Assembly: GCA_902786665.1 (NCBI GenBank)
Contig: CADADN010000007.1
Location: forward strand, 50,121-114,120
Reading direction: 5' to 3'
DNA from: an uncultured Prevotellaceae bacterium
GTDB taxonomy: Bacteria; Bacteroidota; Bacteroidia; Bacteroidales; Bacteroidaceae
DNA length: 64,000 nt
Shown: in pieces, positions 18,050 to 27,957 of the stretch
Layout: each line of letters starts with the position of its first letter
How positions within the stretch are numbered: position 1 is the first letter of the stretch
The notes under the pieces: generated by a model
What the model was told of the DNA's origin: nothing
What the model saw: the letters and a program-made list of their open reading frames with translations, nothing else
The model's database searches: none
Program-made: the position numbers and the translations under genes

Positions 18050-19636
18050 ATGCAACTTACAGACATTCTTTCCGGGTCGTTCAATGCCCAGGAATGGGAA
18101 TCCAAAGGCTACCAGCTTCCCAAGTTCGACATTGACGCCGTAGCCAAGAAAACCCACGACGAACCCACATGGGTACATTTCGGCGGAGGCAACATCTTCC
18201 GTGCCTTCCCCGCCGCCATTCTCAACGACGCACTCAACAGCGGTCAATACGACCGCGGCGTCATCGTGGCAGAGACCTTTGACTTCGAAGTCATCGACAA
18301 AGCCTACGCCCCCTATGGCAACCTCTCCCTCCTCGTCAGCCTTCAGTCCACCGGCACCATCGAGAAGAAAGTCATCGCCTCGGTGACCGAAGCCTTGAAA
18401 GCCGACTATCAATTTGACGATTGGACCAGGCTGAAGGAGATTTTTCGCGCCCCGTCCTTGCAGATGATATCCTTCACCATCACAGAGAAAGGTTACGGTG
18501 TCGCCGCTGCCGACCTTGAGCGCGGCCTCACACCCGTTCTCGCCATGGGCAAGGTGACAGCCCTCTTGTTGGAGCGTTACAAGGCCGGACAACTTCCCCT
18601 CACCGTCCAAAGCATGGACAACTGCTCCCACAACGGCGACAAGGTGAAAGCCGGTGTCTTCGCCTATGCAGAGAAATGGGTAGGCGACGGCCTTGTAGAA
18701 GCCGGTTTCCTCGACTACCTGAAAGACGAGACAAAGATCACCTTCCCCTGGTCAATGATAGACAAGATCACCCCCCGCCCCCACGAGAAGGTCAAAGAGA
18801 TGCTTGCAGCCGATGGTTTTGAGGACAACCAATACATCGAGACCGCCAAGCACACCTTCACCGCCCCGTTTGTCAACGCAGAAGAGGTGCAGTACCTTGT
18901 AATCGAAGACAATTACACCAACGGCCGTCCTCCCCTCGACCTTGGCGGTGCACTGTACACCACCCGCGAGACAGTGGACCAAGTGGAGACGATGAAGGTG
19001 ACGACCTGCCTCAACCCCCTCCACACGGCAATGTCGCTTTACGGTTGCCTTTTGGGCTACACGCTCATCTCCGCCGAGATGGCCGACGAGGATCTTCGCA
19101 GCTTCATCCAGAAGATAGGCTACATGGAGGCGATGCCCGTAGTGACCGACCCCGGGGTACTCAATCCATACGAGTTCATCGGAGCTGTCATCAACCGCCG
19201 TCTCCCCAACCCGTTCATGCCCGACGCCCCCCAACGCATCGCCATGGACACCAGCCAGAAACTCCCCATCCGCTTTGGCGAGACCATCAAGAAATACGTG
19301 GCACGCCATCTCGACATGAGCAACCTCCAGCTGATTCCTCTCACCCTTGCCGGCTACGCCCGTTATCTGAAGGGTATCAAAGACGACGGCACTCCATTCG
19401 AGCCCTCTCCCGACCCCATGCTCTCCGAGCTGCAGTCCATCGTGGCTCCCTTGGAGGTGGGCCGTCCGGAGCAGGACTATTCATGCCTTCGCTCACTATA
19501 CAGTCGTTCCGATGTCTTCGGCCTCGACCTTTATGAAGCCGGTCTTGGCGAGCAAATCGAAGGCATGGTGAAGGAGCTCTACGCCGGATTTGGCGCGGTG
19601 CGTTCCACCTTGCACAAATATGTGACAGCAAGATAG
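18050..19636 (+). CDS. uxuB: Fructuronate reductase / mannitol dehydrogenase family (D-mannonate oxidoreductase)
   Basis: This NAD-dependent enzyme reduces fructuronate to mannonate, the step before UxuA. From MQLTDILSGS it has 528 residues. The nucleotide-binding motif HFGGGNIFRAFPAA is near residue 43, and the long-chain dehydrogenase motif around SMDNCSHNGDKVK (about 187) includes the conserved basic residue region. An in-frame ATG at 18002 would add 16 residues, but they are unlike the family. The pairing with uxuA supports fructuronate over mannitol as substrate. A hairpin at 19725 closes the unit. Confidence 0.88.
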   Translation: MQLTDILSGSFNAQEWESKGYQLPKFDIDAVAKKTHDEPTWVHFGGGNIFRAFPAAILNDALNSGQYDRGVIVAETFDFEVIDKAYAPYGNLSLLVSLQSTGTIEKKVIASVTEALKADYQFDDWTRLKEIFRAPSLQMISFTITEKGYGVAAADLERGLTPVLAMGKVTALLLERYKAGQLPLTVQSMDNCSHNGDKVKAGVFAYAEKWVGDGLVEAGFLDYLKDETKITFPWSMIDKITPRPHEKVKEMLAADGFEDNQYIETAKHTFTAPFVNAEEVQYLVIEDNYTNGRPPLDLGGALYTTRETVDQVETMKVTTCLNPLHTAMSLYGCLLGYTLISAEMADEDLRSFIQKIGYMEAMPVVTDPGVLNPYEFIGAVINRRLPNPFMPDAPQRIAMDTSQKLPIRFGETIKKYVARHLDMSNLQLIPLTLAGYARYLKGIKDDGTPFEPSPDPMLSELQSIVAPLEVGRPEQDYSCLRSLYSRSDVFGLDLYEAGLGEQIEGMVKELYAGFGAVRSTLHKYVTAR

Positions 19637-19724
19637 GACACGAGGGGAGTTTTCAGGAGTGCATGGGTTCGCCAAGCCTCTTAGAGACAGCAACCCCCCC
19701 AAAAAAAAACACACTAATCGAGCG

Positions 19725-19758
19725 GGAGGCAAGCACCATTTTGCAGGTGCTTGCCTCC
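19725..19758. terminator. uxuB terminator hairpin
   Basis: A perfect 13-bp stem GGAGGCAAGCACC (19725-19737 with 19746-19758) encloses an 8-nt loop. Confidence 0.7.
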
Positions 19759-19887
19759 TACTTCGTTCACACCCCCCACCCTTTCACACCACCGACACCC
19801 GCATTCCAAAACATACGTATCTCTGAATTTGTGACATTGGAAAAAACAAAAAGGACAAAAAAAAGATGGTATTAACAAACTTTTTTA

Positions 19888-19895
19888 TATCTTTG
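19888..19895 (+). promoter_or_regulatory. -7 box for the barrel protein / Sel1 unit
   Basis: TATCTTTG fits the consensus and lies 72 bp before the ATG at 19968. No TTTG partner is visible. Confidence 0.5.
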
Positions 19896-19967
19896 CCAAC
19901 GAAAAGCCTAATCACAACCTATTTGCAAGAAAACTCATTAAGAAAACAACTTAAAAATCATTAAATT

Positions 19968-20594
19968 ATGAAAATCAGAATCATCACCCTTGGCATAGCA
20001 CTCATGCTATCTTGTGTTGCAATCAACGCTCAAAGAACCACCTCCATCACACTAGGCGTATCGCCCTACGGTTATGCAAAATCAGTGGCATATTGGGACA
20101 AAAACAACGATTTCACCTATTTTTACAAGCCCACGATAGGTGCGAACATCTGTATTGAAAGTCAACACAACGGCTTGGCGTCACTCACTGAAATATCCTA
20201 TTATCAAGGCGATTTCGACAAATGGGAAATCGACGGCAAGACCATGAGTTACGACATGCTTCAAAAGGAAGACTTTATGCAAATGGCCCTCACCCAATAC
20301 TGGGGAGGCAACTTGTTTGGCAAGAACAAACGAGTGCAGTTGCCCCTTTATTTCGGTCTCGGCTGTGGCTATGTTCAAGGTGGTGCCATTCACAACGTCA
20401 CAGGCGACATCGCTGCCAAGTTGAGACTTAAATTCTATATTTCCAACCATTTGGGCATCTACGCTGGTGGCACAGGCCGCTTAGGATTCGGCAGCAAAAC
20501 CGACAAGGCCATCAGCAACGACGACAAAGACAAGCATATGATTGTTGGCAACCTGCTTTGCACAGCCGACGCTGGCATTATCATCAGTTTTTAA
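19968..20594 (+). CDS. Predicted outer-membrane beta-barrel protein, family unknown
   Basis: This 208-residue protein starts with a signal peptide (residues 1-21, ending INAQ). The mature chain alternates hydrophobic and polar residues and is rich in Gly, Tyr and aromatic residues (YFGLGCGYVQGGAIHN, LGIYAGGTGRLGFG). It ends in F, as outer-membrane barrels often do. I recognise no specific family. The Sel1-repeat gene begins 12 bp later, so the two are very likely co-transcribed and may work together at the envelope. Confidence 0.6.
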   Translation: MKIRIITLGIALMLSCVAINAQRTTSITLGVSPYGYAKSVAYWDKNNDFTYFYKPTIGANICIESQHNGLASLTEISYYQGDFDKWEIDGKTMSYDMLQKEDFMQMALTQYWGGNLFGKNKRVQLPLYFGLGCGYVQGGAIHNVTGDIAAKLRLKFYISNHLGIYAGGTGRLGFGSKTDKAISNDDKDKHMIVGNLLCTADAGIIISF

Positions 20595-20606
20595 CGTTAG
20601 GGCAAG

Positions 20607-22451
20607 ATGAAAAGATTTCTTACCATCCTCACTGTCTCTCTTCTGTGTGTGTCAATCCACGCACAGAAGAAGCTTTTTCAGAAAGCCATTGAAGAAGGTC
20701 GGCAACCCAACCGATTCTACGTTCTTCACAATGACAAGAACAGGATGGTGAAGCTGAAAGACCTGAAAGAATTAGCCGACAAGAACGGTTATATCTTAGG
20801 CAAATGGACCGGAAAGGAAATCAGTCGTTTCGGTGACGTCGACAATTCCATAGAGACAATGGAATTTTTGCCTATCAGTGAATATGAGTCATATATCTTC
20901 AGCAATATCAAGGGAGGCAAAGCCACAGACTTCTCACAAATCACCAACCAAGGCTCCGCCTACTGCTATATGGGTTGGGACAATGCAAGCGTCCTTTTCT
21001 CACGTGTCGACGGCATCAATTGGAGCGGACAAGTCAACAACGGAGTGCTTGAAGGCAGCGGTGTAGGCTACTTTAGGAAAAACACCGTTGAGATTCTTTT
21101 TGTTGAAGGCACCTTCGAGGAGGGCTTCCCCGTAGGTGAGACAACAACCTACCTCTACGACATGCGAGGCAAATTCAATCCCTTCACTTCATTGGACACC
21201 AGCAGCAACAGCATCGAAGTCGGCAAGATGCATGATGGAATGGCAATCATTGAGAAAAACGACCTATTGGGCTTTGTCAACAACAAAGGTGTATTAAGCA
21301 TCCCTCCCAAATACAAGAAAGTGGTGGAAGATTTCAAGAACGGTCAAGCCATCGTGATAGAAGACGTGAAGGAAATCATCATCGACAAGAAAGGGCAATA
21401 TGTTGACCTTAGCCCCCACCAGAAGCTCCTTGACGAAGAAGCCGAAGCCGAGCGTAGGAGAATCATCGCTCAAGCAGAAAAGGACAATGAACTTGGCATG
21501 AGGTATTACAAAGGCATCGATGTGGAAAAGGATTATTCCAAAGCTACCGAACTCTTCCAGAGTGCAGCAGAAGCCGGCAATGCCGATGCTCAAAGCAACT
21601 ACGGAGAATGCCTTTTCAACGGTACTGGTGTGTCGGAAAGCAAGATAGAAGCCGTGAAATACTTCAAACTTGCAGCAGAACAAGGTCAATCCCAAGGCCA
21701 ATACCAATTGGGGCATTGTTATGAAAATGCGATAGGAGGCCTGGAGAAGAACATGACCCTTGCAGAGCATTGGTATAGGCAATCCGCCAACCAAGGCAAC
21801 GCCAATGGTCAAAATGCATTGGGAAGCCTCTATTTTGAAAGAGATGATTTCAGCAACGCCTTCTATTGGTTTGAGAAATCCGCTTTGCAAGGCCATAGTG
21901 ATGCTTTGGACAACCTGGGACTTTGCTATGAGAATGGTTATGGTTGCGATGAAGACAACACCCTTGCCGTGAAATATTACCAAATGGCAGCCGAATTGGA
22001 TGACCCATGGGGCCAATACCATTTAGCCAACTGCTATCGTTACGGCAATGGCGTACAAAAGAGCACGACCAAAGCATTGGAATGGTTTCGCAAGTCAGAA
22101 GCCAACGGCAACAGCAAAGCCTCTAATGAAATAGAAGAGATTGAAGACGAGAAAGCCAGAGCAGCGAAGATAGAAAGCTTCAAGAAACGACTGGGCTACG
22201 ACCCAACAGGAACAAGCATCACCACCTTGGTATCAACAGGTCGCAACATCAAAGCCGTCATCGATTATATAGACTGGAGCTATGTTGACGGTTACGACTG
22301 GTTCATCAACTTGTCATACGACGGTGGAAGCTACAAGTCTTACAAGTTGTACAGGGTTACCAGCACCGATTCCGACGGCACCAGACATGGGACACTTAGA
22401 GCTGACATATCAGCCCATAATGGTAAAATAGATTATGTAAGCTGGCAGTGA
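20607..22451 (+). CDS. Secreted WG-repeat and Sel1-repeat protein
   Basis: This 614-residue protein begins with a signal peptide (residues 1-19, ending IHAQ). A stretch at about 207-270 (GMAIIEKNDLLGFVNNKGV, then PPKYKKV) resembles WG repeats. From about 290 to 520 there are around six Sel1-like 36-residue repeats (A.YYKGIDVEKDYSKA type; LGHCYENAIGGLEKN; LGLCYENGYGCDEDN; LANCYRYGNGVQKS). Such solenoids bind other proteins. The last 80 residues are unassigned. It is the second gene after the small barrel protein and ends at a strong hairpin shared with the converging SusD gene. Confidence 0.8.
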   Translation: MKRFLTILTVSLLCVSIHAQKKLFQKAIEEGRQPNRFYVLHNDKNRMVKLKDLKELADKNGYILGKWTGKEISRFGDVDNSIETMEFLPISEYESYIFSNIKGGKATDFSQITNQGSAYCYMGWDNASVLFSRVDGINWSGQVNNGVLEGSGVGYFRKNTVEILFVEGTFEEGFPVGETTTYLYDMRGKFNPFTSLDTSSNSIEVGKMHDGMAIIEKNDLLGFVNNKGVLSIPPKYKKVVEDFKNGQAIVIEDVKEIIIDKKGQYVDLSPHQKLLDEEAEAERRRIIAQAEKDNELGMRYYKGIDVEKDYSKATELFQSAAEAGNADAQSNYGECLFNGTGVSESKIEAVKYFKLAAEQGQSQGQYQLGHCYENAIGGLEKNMTLAEHWYRQSANQGNANGQNALGSLYFERDDFSNAFYWFEKSALQGHSDALDNLGLCYENGYGCDEDNTLAVKYYQMAAELDDPWGQYHLANCYRYGNGVQKSTTKALEWFRKSEANGNSKASNEIEEIEDEKARAAKIESFKKRLGYDPTGTSITTLVSTGRNIKAVIDYIDWSYVDGYDWFINLSYDGGSYKSYKLYRVTSTDSDGTRHGTLRADISAHNGKIDYVSWQ

Positions 22452-22527
22452 CATATCCCTTTTTCAACGCCTAAGAATGGCATCCACACGATGAATTATG
22501 ACATCGTGTCATTCATCCCCACAAGCC

Positions 22528-22567
22528 GCTGCCCCCTGCCTTTCATTGTTGAAAGGCAGGGGGCAGC
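22528..22567. terminator. Bidirectional hairpin between the Sel1 and SusD genes
   Basis: A perfect 18-bp stem (22528-22545 with 22550-22567, GCTGCCCCCTGCCTTTCA and complement) with a TTGT loop lies between two converging stops. Confidence 0.85.
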
Positions 22568-22608
22568 TTATCTGTCATACCCGTCGTAGCGGGCAAGGTC
22601 TTTTTGTG

Positions 22609-24354
22609 TTAATTGAACTTATATGGCAGGTCACCCTTTGCCCATGCTGTTCCATCCCCCCATCCAGGGTTCTGCTCCAGTACACCTTCAGACAAGGTCA
22701 CCTGGTCTTCAGGAATCTTGAAGAAACCACCTCCGGTATCGGCGTAACGCTGCATGAAGTCGTTGGTAAATGCATATTGTCCCGGGATGCCCTGGTTCAA
22801 GATGCTGTTGCCCACCTGGTTGTAGACCTTCTGCTGCACATCTCCCCAGCGTCTGAGGTCGTTCCATCTGATGGCCTCGAAGCACAGCTCATAGCGGCGC
22901 TCCTTCTTCAAGTTGGTGAGGCTGTATGGGATGTCAGGCAGGTTGGCTCTCTGGCGCACAGCATTCATTCCACTCTTTCCATTGTAAATCACCTTTCCGT
23001 CAGAGAGTTCAGAGTGCATCAGGAGCACGTCGGCAAAGCGCAGCCATACGAGCGACTGTGTGAGTCCGGTCTGTCGGTTGTTCTCACTACCATAGAAATA
23101 TCCGTAGGATAGCATGCGTTGCCCCGTCTCCGGGTCGATTGCTTCACAGCCTATGTATTTCTTTGCCAACAAGTTGGTGTTCTCCACCTCTTTTGCCGGG
23201 TCACCCTTGTAGTTTGGAATCTCCACGGCCCGGTCGCAAATCGAGCCAACACGCCTGTAGTCACCGGCATAGTCCGGGTCGGCAGCCCAATCAGTCCAAA
23301 GTTTCTCACACACCGGTCCGTTGGAATATCCTTGCACAGAGAACGGGAAAGCATCAGCCGTAGTCTTGCGCAGTCCGTAGAATTCGACGATACGGTTGTG
23401 ACGCAGTTGTGCATCGGCACTCCATCCTGGTTTGTTGGACATCTTGATGGCAAACATGTTTTCCTTGTTCTCATCAGTCTCCCAGTTCAGCCCGTTGTCG
23501 ATGTCATACTGGTAGTCCTTTCCCGTATAGGGGTTGGTGTATGGCCAAAGGTTCCTTTGGTCGGAAACCAGTCCGAACCCGCTGTTCTGTATGCAGTCCT
23601 CGAGCCATGAGATGACCTGTTGCTTGGAGATGGCCCCCCCTTCATCAGCGGGAAGGGGCAGTTCGGATTTTTTGTAGAAACCGGTATAGAAGAGCCATAC
23701 GCGTGCCATCATACCCTCGGCGGCCCATTTGGAGACCCTGCCTTCTCCGAACTCCGGGTATTTGGTGGAAGGTCCGTATTCTATGGCTTTCTTGAGGTCG
23801 GAAGCGATTTGGGCATATACCTCGTCGGGCGTGGCCTTCGGTAGGTTCTGCGGCTCAGTACTCAGCACGAGAGGCACTCCGTTGAACACCTGTGCGAGGT
23901 TGAAATAGTAGAATGCACGCAGGAAGTGTATTTCGCACAAGAGTTGGTTTTTCTTGCTCTCCGAGCTCCATCCCTTTACATTGTCAATGGTTTCAAGTGC
24001 GCTGTTGGCCCTGTTGATTCCAGCATATCTTTGCTGCCAAAGCGGCTTCATCCAGTCTACATATGCGTTCATCAGTCGGTCCACACCCTGAGCACCAATG
24101 TTGCTCTGGCTTCCACCTCCCAGTCTGTCGTCGGAAGCGATATCGAAGATGAAGAAGGGGTCTTCCTCCGGGTCGGCCAGGTTTCTGTTCATCACGGAAT
24201 AGATTCCGTTCACCATCTGTGTGGCATCGGTCTCGTTGACGGGGAAGTTGGAGGTATCTTTCATAGTGAGGCTTTCCGTGTCAAGGAAGTCGTCACATCC
24301 CACCAGCATCACGCACAAGCATGCGGACACCAGGTATAATAATTTCTTATTCAT
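22609..24354 (-). CDS. SusD/RagB-family glycan-binding lipoprotein
   Basis: This 581-residue outer-membrane lipoprotein has a signal peptide with lipobox LVGC (Cys20) and the downstream DDFLDT motif typical of SusD proteins. The helical body includes the ELLCEIHFLRAFYYFNLAQVF-like region (seen as CEIHFLRAFYYFNLAQVF) and the C-terminal NDLRRWGD motif shared by the family. SusD proteins cap the SusC porin and capture oligosaccharides. The first possible start is a TTG at 24363; the ATG at 24354 (MNKKLLYL) fits better. It follows SusC with a 12-bp gap in the usual order. No glycosidase is adjacent, so the glycan cannot be read from its neighbours alone. Confidence 0.94.
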   Translation of the reverse strand: MNKKLLYLVSACLCVMLVGCDDFLDTESLTMKDTSNFPVNETDATQMVNGIYSVMNRNLADPEEDPFFIFDIASDDRLGGGSQSNIGAQGVDRLMNAYVDWMKPLWQQRYAGINRANSALETIDNVKGWSSESKKNQLLCEIHFLRAFYYFNLAQVFNGVPLVLSTEPQNLPKATPDEVYAQIASDLKKAIEYGPSTKYPEFGEGRVSKWAAEGMMARVWLFYTGFYKKSELPLPADEGGAISKQQVISWLEDCIQNSGFGLVSDQRNLWPYTNPYTGKDYQYDIDNGLNWETDENKENMFAIKMSNKPGWSADAQLRHNRIVEFYGLRKTTADAFPFSVQGYSNGPVCEKLWTDWAADPDYAGDYRRVGSICDRAVEIPNYKGDPAKEVENTNLLAKKYIGCEAIDPETGQRMLSYGYFYGSENNRQTGLTQSLVWLRFADVLLMHSELSDGKVIYNGKSGMNAVRQRANLPDIPYSLTNLKKERRYELCFEAIRWNDLRRWGDVQQKVYNQVGNSILNQGIPGQYAFTNDFMQRYADTGGGFFKIPEDQVTLSEGVLEQNPGWGDGTAWAKGDLPYKFN

Positions 24355-24366
24355 GGTCTTCAAGGA

Positions 24367-27300
24367 TTAAAAGTTGATGTTCAAGCCCACCTGCCACGAG
24401 CGTGCTGATGGGTAATATCCACAATCGATGCCAGAGGCCCAGCTTGCTCCATTTCCGAATCCAACCTCCGGGTCCATGCCGGAATAATCGGTGAATGTGA
24501 ACATATTGCTAGCCGAGACATAGAAACGGCACTTGGAGACGGGCAGCTTCCTTATTGCCCGCTTGAGATCGTAACCAAAAGTGATTCTGGAAATCTTGAA
24601 GAAGTCGGCATCCTCTATCCATACTCTTGAGATTTCCGACATGTTGGCAGTCTTGCCGTCAGAGAACCTTGGGTATCTGTTGGTGCTTCCTTCTCCGGTC
24701 CAATACTTGGTGTATACATCAGTGCAATAGTTGTCATCAGGATGGTCGGAGAACTGCCTGTAACTCTTAGCCACCTGCTGCCCGAACGAGCCGTATCCCG
24801 TGAGTGAGAAGTCGAATCCCTTGTAAGCCAGATTGATGTTGATACCCATGGTGTAGTCAGGATTGGGATCACCGATCATGGTCTTGTCCTCATCACCCTT
24901 GTCGATTTTGCCGTTTCCGTTGAAGTCGACGAACTTGACATCACCGGGTTGTATCGAAGCGCCTTGCAGCGAGTTGTTCTTGTCTCCTCCACAATGTTTG
25001 TTCAAGTAATCCTGAAGGTCCTGCTCGTTCTGTATGATGCCTTCCATCTCATATCCCCAGAAGTATCCAATGGGGTAACCCACCTGGAGACGGTAGAGCT
25101 CGGCCGTGTTCTGTGCGATGGCATTGGAACCACCGTGTATGATACCTTCGGCATTGGCGAGTCGGGTCACCTCGTTCTTGTTGTGCGAGAGGTTTGCAGA
25201 GACGCTGTAGACGAAGTCCTTTCCGATGTGGTCGTTCCAAGAGAGGTGAATCTCATAACCCTTGTTCTCGATGTCGCCACCATTGATATATGGCGCTCCT
25301 GTGCCGTATGACAAGAGCACGGGTGCCCTGACGAGCCAATCCTTGGTCTTTTTGTCATACCAGTCGAACGACAATGCGAGCCTGTTGTTGAGGAATCTTG
25401 CATCGAATCCCAAGTCGAGTTGTTCAGACGTTTCCCATTTCACCTTTTCGTTGGGAAGGATGTTTGGATATGCTCCGATGCCCGGGTTGTCCTTGTTGTC
25501 GAAGTAATATGGGTCGTCGAAGGCTACGGTAGCCACATATTGGAAATTGGAGATGTTGCAGTTGCCGTTCTGTCCCCAACTGCCTCTGAGTTTGAAGAAA
25601 TAGAGCCAGTCCTTTGACCACTCCATGAAAGGTTCGTTGGTGATGATCCATCCCGCCGACACCGAGGGGAAGTATCCCCACCTGTTGCCTTTTTTGAAAT
25701 TGGACGAGCCATCAGCCCTGAGCACAAGTGAGAGGAGGTATGTCTCATTGTAGTTGTAATTGATACGGCCGAAGAAAGACGACAATGCTCCTTGGTCGTT
25801 GGGGCTGCCGCTGATGGACGTGTATGCCGGGTCAACCACGTTGGCGTTGTTGATGTATGCATGCTTGAAGGAGCCCGGGAAGAGCGAATTGGAGTTGGTC
25901 GCTCCGACATTGCTGCCAAATCCCCATTTCTCCACAGACTGTCCCAGCAGTACGTCCACGTTGTGCAGGTCGAATGCCTTCACCCAATTGACAGTGTTTT
26001 CCAAGGACCATCTGACATTGTATCCCTGGTTCTGCCTGACATCGTCGTTGGGATTCGACTTCTTTGTGCTCAACTCATAGGTAGGCACATAACTCCGGCT
26101 TTCAGAGTGGCGGTAGTTCCATCCTGCACTGGAACGGAATTTCAATCCCACGATGGGTTCGAACTCCAGGAAGAAATTGGTCTGCAACCTAAATCTCTTT
26201 GTATAACCGTTTCCTTCATCATATTTCATGGCAGCGAGCGGGTTGGCCATGTCGGCACTGAAGTCCCATCCATCGGCCACGATGTCCTTGTATTCATAGA
26301 GTTCTCCCTGGTCATTGTATGCGGGAAGCAACGGCGACATGGCAAGTAGGTTCCTGATGCTGTTGCCATAGATGCCACCAATGGAGATACCCTTCTTGTT
26401 GGTTGCAGTGAAGGTGATGTTCTCCCCGAATTTGAGGATGTCCCTTCCACTCTTCTTGATGAGAGAATAGTCTGAGTTCAAGCGCACGGTGTATCTGTCG
26501 AACTTCGGTGTTGCAGGATATCCGATGGTACCTGTCTGATGGTAGTTGGAGAATCCGAGTGCGAATCTAGACACGTCACTGCCACCGGTGATGTTCAGCG
26601 ATGCATTGTGCATGGGCGCATTGTCCACCATGGTTTCATCCAGCCAGTTGGTGCCATTCCAAGTCCCGTTCATGATTTGTTGGTACTGTTTCGGAATCAA
26701 TGTAGCCCAGTCGTATGTGGAAACACCTTGGATTTGATATGCCTTGTCGTTGATTTCCATATACTGTTTGGCATTCAACGGTGTGACATCGTTGGTGTTT
26801 GCATTCTGCCATCCCAGGTATCCGTCGAAGGAGACCTGCACATGTCCAGCCCTACCCTGCTTTGTGGTGACGAGGATGACGCCGTTGGATGCCCTTGCAC
26901 CATAGATGGCGCTTGATGCAGCATCCTTGAGGACGTCGATGGACTCGATGTCGTTTGGCGAGAGGTCTTCGATGGACCCACCCGGGACACCGTCGATGAC
27001 ATACAATGGTGTGTTGGAACCAGCGGTACCCATGCCACGAATGACGACTTTGTAGCCCTCACCCGGCTGTCCGGAATTCATCACGATGTTCATACCGGCA
27101 GCCTGGCTTTGCAGTGCTCCGAATGCATCAACGGCATTGGCTGCAGCGATGTTGTCGGCATCGACATGCACGGTGGAGCCGGTGACCAGTTTCTTTCGCT
27201 GAGTACCGTATCCCATGACGACAACGTCGTTGAGCAATTCGGCATCCTCAACCAAGACCACTTTCATCGGCCTGCCCTCCACTACTTTCACCGTGGCGGT

Positions 27301-27585
27301 CTTGTAGCCGATATAAGAGACTTTGAGACTTGCACCTTTAGCAACCGACAGGGTGAAAGCCCCATCCGACCCCGTCAGGGTTCCATTGCTAGGTGCGTCC
27401 ATTTCAACAACAGTTGCCCCGACAATCGGCTGGTCGCTCGTGTCGTAGACAACTCCTTTCACCTGTACGACAGCCCTCGCCTGGAGCACTGCCTCAACAC
27501 CATGTACGGTTTGTGCTGTCACAGGGACGGCAAAAGCCACCATACCGGTACAGATAACAGAAAGAATTCTTCGAAATGTTGGCAT
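24367..27585 (-). CDS. SusC/RagA-family TonB-dependent outer-membrane transporter
   Basis: This 1072-residue protein imports glycan fragments across the outer membrane with energy from TonB. It has a signal peptide (about 1-25), a carboxypeptidase-regulatory-like domain at about 42-112 (VKGVVYDTSDQPIVGATVVE), the typical VVMGYGTQRKKLVTGS segment, a plug domain to about 245 (NGVILVTTKQGRAG), and a 22-strand barrel ending in F. The SusD partner follows immediately. A full promoter is visible about 120 bp upstream. Flanking uxuB and uxaB suggest uronate-containing substrates such as pectin; this is inference. Confidence 0.95.
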   Translation of the reverse strand: MPTFRRILSVICTGMVAFAVPVTAQTVHGVEAVLQARAVVQVKGVVYDTSDQPIVGATVVEMDAPSNGTLTGSDGAFTLSVAKGASLKVSYIGYKTATVKVVEGRPMKVVLVEDAELLNDVVVMGYGTQRKKLVTGSTVHVDADNIAAANAVDAFGALQSQAAGMNIVMNSGQPGEGYKVVIRGMGTAGSNTPLYVIDGVPGGSIEDLSPNDIESIDVLKDAASSAIYGARASNGVILVTTKQGRAGHVQVSFDGYLGWQNANTNDVTPLNAKQYMEINDKAYQIQGVSTYDWATLIPKQYQQIMNGTWNGTNWLDETMVDNAPMHNASLNITGGSDVSRFALGFSNYHQTGTIGYPATPKFDRYTVRLNSDYSLIKKSGRDILKFGENITFTATNKKGISIGGIYGNSIRNLLAMSPLLPAYNDQGELYEYKDIVADGWDFSADMANPLAAMKYDEGNGYTKRFRLQTNFFLEFEPIVGLKFRSSAGWNYRHSESRSYVPTYELSTKKSNPNDDVRQNQGYNVRWSLENTVNWVKAFDLHNVDVLLGQSVEKWGFGSNVGATNSNSLFPGSFKHAYINNANVVDPAYTSISGSPNDQGALSSFFGRINYNYNETYLLSLVLRADGSSNFKKGNRWGYFPSVSAGWIITNEPFMEWSKDWLYFFKLRGSWGQNGNCNISNFQYVATVAFDDPYYFDNKDNPGIGAYPNILPNEKVKWETSEQLDLGFDARFLNNRLALSFDWYDKKTKDWLVRAPVLLSYGTGAPYINGGDIENKGYEIHLSWNDHIGKDFVYSVSANLSHNKNEVTRLANAEGIIHGGSNAIAQNTAELYRLQVGYPIGYFWGYEMEGIIQNEQDLQDYLNKHCGGDKNNSLQGASIQPGDVKFVDFNGNGKIDKGDEDKTMIGDPNPDYTMGININLAYKGFDFSLTGYGSFGQQVAKSYRQFSDHPDDNYCTDVYTKYWTGEGSTNRYPRFSDGKTANMSEISRVWIEDADFFKISRITFGYDLKRAIRKLPVSKCRFYVSASNMFTFTDYSGMDPEVGFGNGASWASGIDCGYYPSARSWQVGLNINF

Positions 27586-27703
27586 AGTAATTAAAGTTGA
27601 TGAATAAGTTAGATAAAAAAATAAGGTCTAAGGGAAGTGCCAAATCACGGCACCTTTAAGATTATGCTAAATGGATTTTTGTTCTTCAGTTGACTATTGT
27701 TGG

Positions 27704-27733
27704 CAAAATTACAATTTATTTTCAATAATCCAA
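27704..27733 (-). promoter_or_regulatory. Promoter of the SusC-SusD operon
   Basis: On the minus strand TTG (27731-27733), 19 nt, then TAATTTTG (27704-27711) matches the Bacteroidetes pattern. Confidence 0.65.
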
Positions 27734-27877
27734 CATCTATGTTCGTTTTTTTACATTTAATCATTCAAATTTCCTGTAATTGGTGCAAAAGTCGCCGTCT
27801 GCGGTGAAATGACCACCAAAATCATCGTGTCATCACCATAGCGCAAACCTTTACGTGATTTTCACTGCTTCCACGCA

Positions 27878-27907
27878 TTGCTTTTCGCGGATAAATGAGT
27901 ACCTTTG
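27878..27907 (+). promoter_or_regulatory. uxaB promoter
   Basis: TTG (27878-27880), 19 nt, then TACCTTTG (27900-27907) fits the consensus. The implied leader is about 45 nt. Confidence 0.7.
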
Positions 27908-27957
27908 CAGCAATGAAAGATATAGACTGAAAAACAACAACTAAATCTATAGAACAA

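Larger units (their letters stand above)
19637..19967. other. Intergenic region after uxuB
   Basis: It contains the uxuB terminator hairpin (19725-19758), a C-rich stretch (cacaccccccaccctttcacaccacc region) and a -7 box for the next gene at 19888-19895. No coding or RNA gene is seen. Confidence 0.6.
27586..27957. other. Divergent promoter region between SusC and uxaB
   Basis: Two good promoters face away from each other here: one for SusC (27704-27733, minus) and one for uxaB (27878-27907, plus). The 118-nt SusC leader is AT-rich. The 140 bp between the two promoters would be the place for a regulator site, but no clear palindrome stands out. Confidence 0.6.

Noticed and set aside
22609-27585. 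A complete polysaccharide utilisation locus
   Set aside because: Only the SusC/SusD pair is present. No glycosidase, lyase or regulator is adjacent, so the wider label is not supported.
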